Assembly (NCBI GenBank): GCA_905193085.1
Contig: CAJJNI010000046.1
Location: forward strand, 1-13,801
Length of the DNA: 13,801 nt
Origin: an uncultured Lachnospiraceae bacterium
Lineage (GTDB): Bacteria > Bacillota > Clostridia > Lachnospirales > Lachnospiraceae
Reading direction: 5' to 3'
Positions within the stretch are counted from its first letter, which is position 1; each line of letters opens with the position of its first letter. The position numbers and the translations under genes are program-made. Of this stretch, positions 1-8,102 are shown one piece after another. The notes below the pieces were generated by a model. It had not been told where the DNA came from and searched no databases. It was given only the letters and a program-made list of their open reading frames with translations.

Positions 1-396
1 AAACAAAAGGAATACGCCCAAAGACGCTCTAACCTCGCCCTTATAGAATTTTGTTCTTTTATCGACTTCATCTTCTACAAACAGCAAAATTGATGTTTCA
101 GGTATTTCAGGGACATATTCTGCAAGTTCATCACATGATTTTTTAAAAAAGCCTGTATTTTCAAGCAAAATAAGCCTGTGCTCAGCAAAGAAAGGAAGGG
201 TCTGCGACAAATCAATTATTTCCTTGGGATTCACGCTCTTTCCTTCGTACTGATTGAAATTTATCGTATCTTCCTTGTCTATGCAGGCATCTTTAAGTTT
301 TTTCTTGTAATCTTTTTTTAAATATGCTTCTTCACCATAAAAAAGATAAATCGTATGAAATTTTCCTGTTGCAAGTTCTTTTTGCAATTCTTTCAC
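1..396 (-). CDS. holA: DNA polymerase III subunit delta, N-terminal part (cut by window edge)
   Basis: The first 132 codons of a gene that runs off the left edge. The delta subunit belongs to the clamp loader, which opens the sliding clamp and places it on DNA. The start is a GTG at 394-396, preceded by AGAGG about 7 bases upstream, so the reading begins (M)KELQKELATGKFHTIYLFYGEE. The 'IYLFYGEEAYL' segment, the later 'LPFFAEHRLILLEN' and 'DEVDKRTKFYK' follow the usual order of the HolA N-terminal domain. The gene lies 18 bases after serS and is probably cotranscribed with it. One oddity is that the last dozen visible residues (GEVRASLGVFLLF) match poorly what normally follows the DKR-K-YK segment; this could be divergence, a frameshift or an error near the edge. 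The rest of the family (usually about 330 residues) is outside the window. Confidence 0.8.
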   Translation of the reverse strand, partial: MKELQKELATGKFHTIYLFYGEEAYLKKDYKKKLKDACIDKEDTINFNQYEGKSVNPKEIIDLSQTLPFFAEHRLILLENTGFFKKSCDELAEYVPEIPETSILLFVEDEVDKRTKFYKGEVRASLGVFLLF

Positions 397-414
397 GAAA
401 ATACCTCTGTATTA

Positions 415-1695
415 TTATTTCAATAATTCTTTTCCACCCATGTATGGTCTTAAAGCCTCAGGAATTCTTACTGTACCGTCAGCATTTAAATTATTTTCCA
501 AAAATGCGATTAACATACGAGGTGGTGCAACTACTGTATTATTTAAAGTATGAGCGAAATATTTCTCTCCATTCTCGCCTCTTACGCGGATTTTAAGACG
601 GCGTGCCTGCGCATCTCCAAGATTAGAGCAGCTTCCAACTTCAAAGTATTTCTTCTGACGAGGTGACCATGCCTCAACATCACATGATTTAACTTTCAAA
701 TCTGCCAAATCTCCTGAACAGCACTCTAAAGTACGTACAGGAATATCAAGAGAACGGAATAAATCTACTGTATTCTGCCATAATTTATCATACCAGATTT
801 TTGATTCTTCCGGTTTACATACAACTATCATTTCCTGTTTTTCAAACTGATGTATACGATATACACCTCTCTCTTCTATTCCATGAGCACCCTTTTCTTT
901 TCGGAAACATGGAGAATAGCTTGTAAGAGTATATGGAAGTGCTTCTTCCGGGTGAATTGTATCAATAAATTTACCAATCATTGAATGTTCTGATGTACCG
1001 ATAAGATATAAGTCTTCTCCTTCAATCTTATACATCATTGAATCCATTTCTTCAAAACTCATTACACCTGTAACTACGCTTGAACGAATCATAAAAGGAG
1101 GTACACAGTAAGTAAATCCTCTGTCAATCATGAAATCTCTTGCATAAGTAAGAACTGCTGAATGAAGTCTTGCAATATCTCCCATAAGATAGTAAAAACC
1201 GTTTCCTGCAACTTTAGCCGCACTGTCTAAATCAATACCGTTAAAACGCTGCATAATCTCTGTATGATATGGAACTTCAAAATCAGGTACTACAGGCTCA
1301 CCAAATTTCTCAATTTCTACATTAGATGAATCGTCCGGTCCAATTGGAACAGATGGATCAATGATATTAGGAATTTTCATCATAATATCTGTAACTTTCT
1401 GATTTAATTCCTTTTCATCCGCCTCTAACTGTTCAAGGCGTGCCGCACTTTCATTTACCTGTGCCTTAACTGCTTCAGCCTCATCCTTTTTACCCTGTGC
1501 CATTAAAGCACCTATCTGTTTTGAAAGTTTTTTTCTGTCTGCTCTTAAATTGTCTGCTTCCTGCTGAGTCTTTCTTGCTTTTGCGTCAAGCTCGATTACT
1601 TCATCAACAAGTGGTAATTTATGCTCCTGAAACTTATTTTTAATATTTTGTTTTACGATATCCGGGTTTTCTCTTAAAAACTTTAAATCTATCAT
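415..1695 (-). CDS. serS: Seryl-tRNA synthetase (variant motif 2/3 type)
   Basis: Charges tRNA-Ser with serine in the cytoplasm; 426 residues, the normal length. Residues about 25-105 form the charged antiparallel coiled-coil arm that grips the tRNA long variable arm. The class II catalytic core follows: GTSEHSM (233-239, where most bacteria have a TAE motif), motif 2 CFRKEKGAHG...YRIHQFEKQEM (263-289), and motif 3 HTLNNTVVAPPRMLIAFLENN (382-402, Arg393). These differ from the textbook forms (FRxEAG...RxHQFxKVE; TLNGSGLAVGRT), but the variant is, from memory, widespread in Clostridia, so I take it as functional. The start has AAGGAGA at 1702-1708. It has its own promoter and a leader of only about 30 bases, too short for a T-box, so tRNA-sensing control of serS is not seen here. 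holA follows 18 bases downstream. Confidence 0.95.
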   Translation of the reverse strand: MIDLKFLRENPDIVKQNIKNKFQEHKLPLVDEVIELDAKARKTQQEADNLRADRKKLSKQIGALMAQGKKDEAEAVKAQVNESAARLEQLEADEKELNQKVTDIMMKIPNIIDPSVPIGPDDSSNVEIEKFGEPVVPDFEVPYHTEIMQRFNGIDLDSAAKVAGNGFYYLMGDIARLHSAVLTYARDFMIDRGFTYCVPPFMIRSSVVTGVMSFEEMDSMMYKIEGEDLYLIGTSEHSMIGKFIDTIHPEEALPYTLTSYSPCFRKEKGAHGIEERGVYRIHQFEKQEMIVVCKPEESKIWYDKLWQNTVDLFRSLDIPVRTLECCSGDLADLKVKSCDVEAWSPRQKKYFEVGSCSNLGDAQARRLKIRVRGENGEKYFAHTLNNTVVAPPRMLIAFLENNLNADGTVRIPEALRPYMGGKELLK

Positions 1696-1732
1696 TTTCT
1701 TTCTCCTTTAAATTGTATTGTAACCAAATTTT

Positions 1733-1762
1733 ATTTTAGCACACTGATTTATATTCTGTCAA
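1733..1762 (-). promoter_or_regulatory. Probable sigma-A promoter of serS
   Basis: On the minus strand TTGACA (1757-1762) is a perfect -35 box. After 18 bp it is followed by TAAAAT (1733-1738), preceded by TGC as in an extended -10. The TGA stop of comEC (1759-1761) lies inside the -35 hexamer, so the promoter starts exactly where comEC ends. Predicted transcription begins near 1726, about 30 bases before the serS ATG. Confidence 0.7.
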
Positions 1763-4215
1763 TTACCACCAAACTTAATAACATTATAATTTTCTTTTGT
1801 AAGCACAACTTCAATTGCACCGCAGTCTTTAGTTACATAAGTGTCTATATTATATTTTTCCAGACGCTCTAAAAGATTATTGTGCGGGTGTCCATATTTA
1901 TTATCAGTTCCACATGAAATAAGTCCTGCACTTGGATTTACCTTATCTAAAAACTCCTCATGGGTTGTATACTCTGAGCCATGATGCGCCACCTGCAGCA
2001 CATCTGTATGTGACAGTGTATTTTCTGATAAAATCTCATTCTCTGCTGCTTCTTCCATATCTCCACACAAAAGCATCGAAAAATTATTGTCTGCATTATT
2101 TATCTTATATTCAACCCTCATGACTATTGAAGTATTATTTCTGTCGGTTACATTAAATGAACTTTCCGGATAATATCCGGTCAGTCTTAAATTTCCATAT
2201 TTTAAACTGCTGCCCTTTCCAAATGTTTTTACTGAAATATTGTGCTGTCCTGCAAGCTTTGTGAGCCTTTGATATGGCTCGTCTAAAAGATTCGTATCGG
2301 GAACAAATAAAACACTGATTTCTATGTCACCTGACTCTATAATTTCCTCAATCCCGGAAATATGGTCCGCATCAAAGTGTGAAATAAATACTGCATCAAG
2401 CTTTGTACAGCCTGAGGCTTTTAAAAATGGAATAATTCTAAATTTTCCAACTTCTGAAATATCCGTACTCCCGCCATCATACAATAACCTCATATTATCT
2501 TTAGTCTGTATGAAAATGCTCTGTCCCTGCCCTACATCAAGCATAGTAATGTCAAGCATGCTTTTCTTATGTATAAAAAGCAATATCGGTAACATAAGAC
2601 ATAGCAGGCATGCATATTTGTTATATCCAGTTTCTCCTTTACTCCTTCCTTCCTGAATATTTTCTTTTTGGTGTTTTTCATTATTACTTTCACTATTTTT
2701 CTTATAAAAAAAATACATTCCCCCGATAAGAACCGCATAGTATATTACACACATTTTAAATCCGGGCTTTCCAGGATATATTAAATAAAATGGAAGCTTA
2801 CTCATTACTTTGCACAAAAGACATATCAGGTTCAAAATAATATGTGCCGGTATAATTAAAATTTTTGCCACAGTCTGAGATAAAAAGCACATCAGTACAG
2901 ATATAATTCCGTCAATTAGTACAACGGGCATGGCAGGCAGTACAATACCGTTTAATACAAGTGAATATGGATTAAAATTAAAATAATAATAAAGTGATAC
3001 GGGCAGTGTAAATATCTGAATGCCAAGACTTGAACTCATTGTATCCGGCAATTTAATTTTCTGATTTAAATTATTACCCAAAGCCGGTACTACAATTATA
3101 ATACCAAGTATTGCGCACACTGATAAGACAAACCCGGGCAGAAACATTGTATATGGATTACCTATCAGTATTACAAATACTGCCACAGCCAGTGATGTTG
3201 GCAAATCATAATCCCTTCCCCATATTTTTGAAAGTATTGTTATTAAAAACATGACAAATGCCCTTTTTGCACTTGTTGAGAAACCTGTCATAACTCCGAA
3301 AAGAAGTAATACAAGCATACTTATAATTCCAGCTGGAATAACAGAAAATATTTGTCCTGCCACTTTAAAAACAAACAATCCTGCCACTGAAAAATGTAAT
3401 CCTGATATAACGAGCGTATGACCTATACTTCCCTCCATAAACAGTTTCTTTACATCTTCTGCTATGCCTTTCTTATCCCCAAGTATCATTGCCTTAAAAA
3501 TACCGCTATTCTTTTCACTGCATATTTTGTCAAAATTGTCAGCTAACATGCCTTTAATATTTTTTGTCTGCTGAGTTATTTTTTTATAATCATTATTGAT
3601 AATTTTAAATTCATCAGCGAATATACTAAAATAAACACCCTGTCCGAGATAATAATCTTTTTCGTTAAACTGACCTTTATTAGTTGGATTTTTCCAGCGG
3701 TTTACTTTTCCTGATATTGAAACTTCATTTCCGATTTGCAGATTTTCACTCTTACTTACATAGGCAAGACACCTGATATTATCTGCATAAAAAGAACTGT
3801 TAAAATTTTTACAGACACAGCTATCTAAATAAACTGCGATAGAATTTTCTTTAATTTCATAATCAGATACAATTCCGGTTAATAAAATTTTATCTTTATC
3901 CTCCGGAAGTCTTTCGTTAAACAATATGTATTTATTATGTGTAATAATACAGCCAATAATAAAAAGCACCATGCAAAACAGCACCGTAACAGGTCTGATT
4001 ACATTACTCCTTAAAATTTTCTTTTCATTAGCGCACTTTGCTTTATTAAAAATAATTTTCAATAAAAGCATTGTACATACTACAAACATAGTAATAATTA
4101 TGATAACAGCAATAACTATACATTTTATCCAGACTGACGGATATTGATGTACAATAAAAATTCCCCCGCAAAAAGACAGCACCATCACGCATAACGGACG
4201 ATTCTGCAAATACAT
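1759..4215 (-). CDS. comEC: ComEC/Rec2-family DNA uptake channel
   Basis: A polytopic membrane protein of 818 residues that in competent bacteria carries single-stranded DNA across the cytoplasmic membrane. The N-terminus has membrane segments (about 8-23, 31-55 and 74-92), then a soluble beta-rich region (about 105-210, the DUF4131/OB-like part). The competence domain (about 235-510) carries HTLVISGLHFSV (266-277), the family hallmark, and many hydrophobic helices. After a Lys/Glu-rich cytoplasmic stretch (505-530) and one more helix comes a metallo-beta-lactamase-fold domain (about 553-818). It has MLDVGQGQSI, the metal motif HFDADH (613-618), LLCGDME (715-721) and AHHGS (743-747), with further His at 776 and 778. 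The domain therefore looks catalytically complete, and no frameshift is seen. The ATG follows a run of G (AAGAGGGGGG at 4217-4226), 13 bases after the GerMN gene, which implies cotranscription. Confidence 0.93.
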   Translation of the reverse strand: MYLQNRPLCVMVLSFCGGIFIVHQYPSVWIKCIVIAVIIIITMFVVCTMLLLKIIFNKAKCANEKKILRSNVIRPVTVLFCMVLFIIGCIITHNKYILFNERLPEDKDKILLTGIVSDYEIKENSIAVYLDSCVCKNFNSSFYADNIRCLAYVSKSENLQIGNEVSISGKVNRWKNPTNKGQFNEKDYYLGQGVYFSIFADEFKIINNDYKKITQQTKNIKGMLADNFDKICSEKNSGIFKAMILGDKKGIAEDVKKLFMEGSIGHTLVISGLHFSVAGLFVFKVAGQIFSVIPAGIISMLVLLLFGVMTGFSTSAKRAFVMFLITILSKIWGRDYDLPTSLAVAVFVILIGNPYTMFLPGFVLSVCAILGIIIVVPALGNNLNQKIKLPDTMSSSLGIQIFTLPVSLYYYFNFNPYSLVLNGIVLPAMPVVLIDGIISVLMCFLSQTVAKILIIPAHIILNLICLLCKVMSKLPFYLIYPGKPGFKMCVIYYAVLIGGMYFFYKKNSESNNEKHQKENIQEGRSKGETGYNKYACLLCLMLPILLFIHKKSMLDITMLDVGQGQSIFIQTKDNMRLLYDGGSTDISEVGKFRIIPFLKASGCTKLDAVFISHFDADHISGIEEIIESGDIEISVLFVPDTNLLDEPYQRLTKLAGQHNISVKTFGKGSSLKYGNLRLTGYYPESSFNVTDRNNTSIVMRVEYKINNADNNFSMLLCGDMEEAAENEILSENTLSHTDVLQVAHHGSEYTTHEEFLDKVNPSAGLISCGTDNKYGHPHNNLLERLEKYNIDTYVTKDCGAIEVVLTKENYNVIKFGGN

Positions 4216-4228
4216 TCCCCCCTCTTTT

Positions 4229-5158
4229 TTATTTTGATTCTACTAAATCAAGATTTCTCTCAAGAATTTTCCCCAACTCCATATTAGATGATAATGTTGT
4301 GTTGCTCTCGCCATAGACGGATATCTGGACCTTACTTATTGTAGACAGCTCAGCAAGCGAATCTACAATCGAATATATCTGGACATCATTTGAAACATCA
4401 CTTGTAAGATTTAAAAATTCAGAACTGAAGCTGACATAGCATACACTGTCTTTTGTCGAAATACTAAGCAGCTTTGTGCCATCGGGAATAGTTGATTTTG
4501 AATCTGTATTTGATGATGGTCCCTGCAATAACTGCTCAATAACTACCTTTTCCAATGACATATTTGCACTGTGTGTAACTTTTCTTGTAGACTGTACAAG
4601 CTTTTTACCATCTTCACTCGCAAAATAAAGTATAAGTTCAGTTGACTCATATTCATTAATTTCACTTCCGTCATTCTGCACAAATGAATTTTCATTCATT
4701 GCACCAACAGCCTGATTATCAGAATCCATCAAAGGTTCTTCATTGATATAAAACTCAACATTTGTAACATCTGAAATCTGGACAAGTGTATCAACATATG
4801 CCATTCTCATAAGAACTTCTGTCGATTTTTCCATATGAAGATAACCATCATCAAATGACAGTGCAAGAGTGTCTCCTTCCAGTGAATAATCCAATAATTT
4901 TACACTTCCTGGCTTCGCACATATATAATCTATTGAATCTGTAGAAGTCTCAAGCTGTTTTAAAATTTCTTTGATTAAATCACCTGTATCACTGCTCTTT
5001 GGATTATATTTCTGATAAACCAGCGAAGTCTGGTCATTATTAACATAATATATCTGATAACCGCCGGTAATTCCATCTTCTGAATCAGAGCCTGAACAGC
5101 CAGCTGTCACAAACAACAAACATATTATTAACACCACTGCTGTTATTTTATATTTCAT
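4229..5158 (-). CDS. GerMN-domain lipoprotein
   Basis: A 309-residue exported lipoprotein: positively charged start, hydrophobic segment 6-19, and lipobox VTAG-C with Cys21 as the predicted lipidated residue. Two GerMN-like domains follow. The first, about 33-160, includes 'TLALSFDDGYLHMEK' (97-111). The second, about 172-295, includes 'PDGTKLLSISTKDSVCYVSF' (225-244), a close fit to the family. GerMN domains occur in the spore-germination protein GerM and in lipoproteins attached to two-component systems (LpqB-like); their ligand is not established. The gene lies 20 bases after the histidine kinase and 13 before comEC, with GGGAG ahead of the ATG. A role in signal sensing or cell-envelope physiology alongside the kinase is inferred from position only. 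Confidence 0.85.
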   Translation of the reverse strand: MKYKITAVVLIICLLFVTAGCSGSDSEDGITGGYQIYYVNNDQTSLVYQKYNPKSSDTGDLIKEILKQLETSTDSIDYICAKPGSVKLLDYSLEGDTLALSFDDGYLHMEKSTEVLMRMAYVDTLVQISDVTNVEFYINEEPLMDSDNQAVGAMNENSFVQNDGSEINEYESTELILYFASEDGKKLVQSTRKVTHSANMSLEKVVIEQLLQGPSSNTDSKSTIPDGTKLLSISTKDSVCYVSFSSEFLNLTSDVSNDVQIYSIVDSLAELSTISKVQISVYGESNTTLSSNMELGKILERNLDLVESK

Positions 5159-5178
5159 ATAAGTCTCCCTTTTTTCAT

Positions 5179-6648
5179 CTATGAAGCAATATAACTAAGA
5201 GGTATTCTTACTGTAAAAGTTGTTCCCTTACCTTCTTCACTTGACACTTTGATTGTTCCACGATGAAGCAGAACTGCATTTCTTGTAATTGCAAGTCCCA
5301 GTCCCGTTCCACCTATTTCTCTTGAATGAGATTTATCCACACGATAGAATCTCTCAAAAATGTATTCCTGCGATTCCTCCGGAATACCTATTCCCGAATC
5401 TTCAACTGATATATAGAAAAATTTATGGTCTGCATTCAGAGAAACATGAACCCAGCCATTATCCACATTATATTTAATCGCATTTTCTACAAGATTAGAA
5501 ACAACAAGTGTCATCTTCACTTCATCAATTTCTGCAGTAACAGGTCTGAAGCTTTCCATCAAAAGTTCTATATTTCTCTTGGCGGCTATAGGCCTTAACC
5601 TCTTTAAAATAAGCTCAAGAAGCTGATTTAAATTGACTGGCATAATATTTAAATTCTGTGAGGTCTTGTCCATTTTAACAAGGGACAGCAAATCTTCAAT
5701 TATCTTACTTTCCCTGTCAATCTCTGCAACGATATCTGTCATAAATTCCTTATATAATTCAACCGGCGCTTCTTCCTGCATAAGAAGTGAATCTGCCAGC
5801 ACCTTCATTGAAGTAATAGGCGTCTTTAACTCATGCGACACATTCGAGACAAATTCCTGTCTTGAATCATCCAAAACCTTCATTCGGTTTATCATTTTAT
5901 TGATGGCGGCAATTATAAGCTCCATCTCACGATAACTCTTAACAGAAATTTCTTCATTGAGAAATCCCTCTGACATGCCGGTAATCTCTTTACTTATCTC
6001 AGCAAAAGGGCTGCTTAATCTCTTTGCAACAATAAATGCAATTGCTATAATTGCAAGGCTTAATGCAAGCTGCAAAACATATGCTTTTGTGAGAAGAATA
6101 TCAATACTGTCAACTATACTGTCTGTTGAAACACTTATAAGCATTACACCGACAACATCTTTAGTCATTGAATTTCCTATACAGACTGCCTGTTCAATGT
6201 AATGATTGACTTTGTCGTAATGACTGTTTTCCGTACCTTTAAAACAATTAATTACTTCTTCTGACACAAGAGTTTTTCCGGTATTGATTGAAAAAGTATC
6301 TTTTATTACTTTGTAGTCCTGATTTAAAATCATTATTCTGCCATTATAGAAATTAGCAAGCTGTGTAATCTGTGCATTGATAACCTCTGATGACGGGTCT
6401 TCTAAATATTCTGAAACACCCATCTGATTAACAATTATCTCACACTGAGTCTTAATGTCAGCAGTTCTTAGCTGAACAGCGCGCGATTCATAATTTGCTA
6501 CAATTCCCCGACTGAGAATAAAGCATGGCAGGACTCCAATTAATACAATTACAATAAATACAATATTTCTGAAACTTTTTATTTTATGAAAATGTTCTTT
6601 TACCTTATCCCTGGAAATAATAGCCCACACCCCATTTCGTGTGAACAT
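5179..6648 (-). CDS. Membrane sensor histidine kinase (HAMP-HisKA-HATPase)
   Basis: Partner kinase of the response regulator just upstream. Numbering is from the ATG at 6648. It has one membrane helix at about 29-46, an extracytoplasmic sensor domain of about 135 residues (50-186), a second helix (188-207) and a HAMP linker (208-262). The HisKA box SHELKTP carries phospho-acceptor His272. The ATPase domain has N box NLVENAIKYN (385-394), G1 DSGIGIP (417-423), F box FERFYRVD (431-438) and G2 GGTGLGL (446-452). All catalytic motifs are intact. The start is uncertain: the ATG at 6648 overlaps the regulator by 44 bases and has no good ribosome binding site. GTG at 6630 is no better, and a non-standard start after the regulator's stop codon, close to its AGGGATAAGG, would remove about 15-25 residues without touching a domain. 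The overall architecture resembles PhoR/WalK-type kinases. Confidence 0.93.
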   Translation of the reverse strand: MFTRNGVWAIISRDKVKEHFHKIKSFRNIVFIVIVLIGVLPCFILSRGIVANYESRAVQLRTADIKTQCEIIVNQMGVSEYLEDPSSEVINAQITQLANFYNGRIMILNQDYKVIKDTFSINTGKTLVSEEVINCFKGTENSHYDKVNHYIEQAVCIGNSMTKDVVGVMLISVSTDSIVDSIDILLTKAYVLQLALSLAIIAIAFIVAKRLSSPFAEISKEITGMSEGFLNEEISVKSYREMELIIAAINKMINRMKVLDDSRQEFVSNVSHELKTPITSMKVLADSLLMQEEAPVELYKEFMTDIVAEIDRESKIIEDLLSLVKMDKTSQNLNIMPVNLNQLLELILKRLRPIAAKRNIELLMESFRPVTAEIDEVKMTLVVSNLVENAIKYNVDNGWVHVSLNADHKFFYISVEDSGIGIPEESQEYIFERFYRVDKSHSREIGGTGLGLAITRNAVLLHRGTIKVSSEEGKGTTFTVRIPLSYIAS

Positions 6649-7303
6649 ACTTCGGCTCGCTAGGGTTTGACTCTATTTTTTCCCTTAAGCGGCGGATATG
6701 TACATCCACTGTTCTTGCATCTCCCGGATAATCATATCCCCACACTAAGTTAAGAAGCTTATCACGGCTATACACTTTATTTGGATTAAGAATGAGAATT
6801 TCAAGCAAATCAAATTCTTTAGCTGTAAGATTAATCTCTTTTCCGCTTATAAATACTCTTCTGCCTTCACAGTCAAGTCTCATGTCAGACACTTCGATAA
6901 CAGACGGGACATTATTATCTGACTTAACAGGTTCTTTTGCCGAGCTTCTTCTCATAATTGCCTTAATTCTTGCTTTAAGTTCAAGAATATTAAAAGGCTT
7001 TGTCATGTAATCATCAGCACCATATTCCAGACCTAATATTTTATCCATATCGTCACTTTTTGCTGTGAGCATAATAATAGGTATATCTGAAAATTCACGT
7101 ACCTGCTGGCAGACCTGTGTTCCATCCAATTTGGGAAGCATCAAATCAAGAAGTACAATATCATATGTATTTTCTTTTATTTTTGCAAGGGCCTCTTCTC
7201 CATCATAAGCACAGTCAACTTCCATGCCGTCCTGTTCAAGACTAAATCTTATCCCCTTAACAATCAGTTTTTCATCATCAACAACCAAGACTTTCTTTGC
7301 CAT
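6605..7303 (-). CDS. OmpR/PhoB-family response regulator
   Basis: A 232-residue DNA-binding response regulator. The receiver domain (1-120) has the acidic pair Asp9-Asp10, phospho-acceptor Asp53 (VLLDLMLPK), Thr80 and Lys102, so the phosphorylation site is complete. A linker (about 118-132) leads to a winged-helix DNA-binding domain (about 133-232) with the typical 'DARTVDVHIRRLREKIE' recognition segment and the ending 'TKWGVGYYF'. The ATG is preceded by GGGAGG. It lies 35 bases after comEA and overlaps the kinase gene, so regulator and kinase are translated together. Its targets cannot be read from the sequence, but the palindrome just upstream of the gene is one place to look. Confidence 0.95.
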   Translation of the reverse strand: MAKKVLVVDDEKLIVKGIRFSLEQDGMEVDCAYDGEEALAKIKENTYDIVLLDLMLPKLDGTQVCQQVREFSDIPIIMLTAKSDDMDKILGLEYGADDYMTKPFNILELKARIKAIMRRSSAKEPVKSDNNVPSVIEVSDMRLDCEGRRVFISGKEINLTAKEFDLLEILILNPNKVYSRDKLLNLVWGYDYPGDARTVDVHIRRLREKIESNPSEPKYVHTKWGVGYYFQG

Positions 7304-7323
7304 TTTCTGCCTCCCAAAATAAT

Positions 7324-7339
7324 GTCACATTAATGTGAC
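7324..7339. repeat. Perfect 16-bp palindrome between comEA and the response regulator
   Basis: GTCACATTAATGTGAC reads the same on both strands. It begins at the last base of the comEA stop codon and ends 20 bases before the regulator's ATG. It has no U-run after it, so it is not a standard terminator. It could be an operator for a dimeric regulator, or a short hairpin in the transcript. OmpR-type regulators usually bind direct repeats, so autoregulation is not the obvious reading. The palindrome itself is seen directly; its function is unknown. Confidence 0.5.
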
Positions 7340-7992
7340 TAATTTACACAAATCTTATCTTTTATTTTATTAAAGACACCCTCTTTGATGCCTTCTATAT
7401 TCATTATTTCTTCTACAGCTTTAAAATTACCATTTTTCTCACGATATGATATTATCGCATCTGCTTTTGCCTCTCCAACACCGCTTATCGACATAAGAAG
7501 TGATTTATCGGCTGTATTGATATTAATTCTGTCATCCTTAATTTCAGAATTATTTTCAGAGTCCTGTTCTTCAGCTGAATTATTTTCGTTAATTTCTTCT
7601 CCCTGAAATGGTATTCTTATCTTATCACCATCACATGGTATTCCTGCAAGATTTACAGCATCTGTCTGCGCATCATCAGAAAATCCGCCTGCTGCACTTA
7701 CCGCATCAGCAATTCTTTGTTTAGATGTAAGTGTATATACTCCCGGCAGATTTACTGCTCCGCACACATACACAACAATATTTTCATTAGTATCAGAACT
7801 GCCGTTATCATTTTCTTTAGATTCATCTGAATCAGGTTCTGAACTTTTAACAGACTGCTGCACATCTGTTTCTTCATTTGTAGAAATATCATATGAGCCT
7901 GTAACTTCTGCTTTATTGCCCTGATTACAGCCTGTAAATAAATTTAAGCATAACAAAAATAACACTGTCAGAATAACATTTTTCCTGTTCAT
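7339..7992 (-). CDS. comEA: ComEA-family DNA receptor (SLBB + helix-hairpin-helix)
   Basis: A surface DNA-binding protein that hands incoming DNA to the ComEC channel. It has 217 residues: an N-terminal hydrophobic segment (6-20), an acidic Ser/Asn/Glu-rich linker (about 30-72), an SLBB domain (about 73-130, 'VVYVCGAVNLPGVYTL'), a second acidic linker (131-152), and a helix-hairpin-helix pair (about 155-216). The last contains 'ININTADKSLLMSISGVGEAKADAIISYR' and 'IEGIKEGVFNKIKDKI', the best-conserved part of the family. The segment LFTG-C with Cys22 looks like an imperfect lipobox, so this copy may be a lipoprotein rather than membrane-spanning like the B. subtilis protein. The start ATG at 7992 has AAGG about 7 bases upstream. 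A promoter candidate lies at 8060-8092. comEC is four genes downstream. Confidence 0.92.
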   Translation of the reverse strand: MNRKNVILTVLFLLCLNLFTGCNQGNKAEVTGSYDISTNEETDVQQSVKSSEPDSDESKENDNGSSDTNENIVVYVCGAVNLPGVYTLTSKQRIADAVSAAGGFSDDAQTDAVNLAGIPCDGDKIRIPFQGEEINENNSAEEQDSENNSEIKDDRININTADKSLLMSISGVGEAKADAIISYREKNGNFKAVEEIMNIEGIKEGVFNKIKDKICVN

Positions 7993-8059
7993 ACATTAAC
8001 CTTAGTTCCCCCATATTTAAAAGGTGAATGTATAACATTGCTGTTTTACATTGTACTAA

Positions 8060-8092
8060 ATTATATTTTAGCAAAAAAAAACATAATTACAA
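8060..8092 (-). promoter_or_regulatory. Candidate promoter for comEA and the following operon
   Basis: The 110-base gap before comEA contains, on the minus strand, TTGTAA (8087-8092), 16 bp later TAAAAT (8065-8070), and overlapping this a perfect TATAAT (8060-8065). The leader to the comEA start would be roughly 60-65 bases. The -35 match is only 4 of 6 and the region is very AT-rich, so chance is a real alternative. The A7C near the transporter stop can pair with the GT7 inside this region, but that stem has almost no GC and I do not call it a terminator. Confidence 0.4.
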
Positions 8093-8102
8093 TAGTTTTT
8101 TT

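Noticed and set aside
324..596. Plus-strand open frames such as 324-596, 2324-2656, 5633-5935 and 8038-8430
   Set aside because: They lie antisense to conserved genes, lack ribosome binding sites and have no recognisable domains; they are by-products of the real frames.
2532..2738. 68-residue minus-strand frame within comEC
   Set aside because: It lies in another frame of the intact ComEC coding sequence, in its Lys/Glu-rich linker, with no independent start signal.
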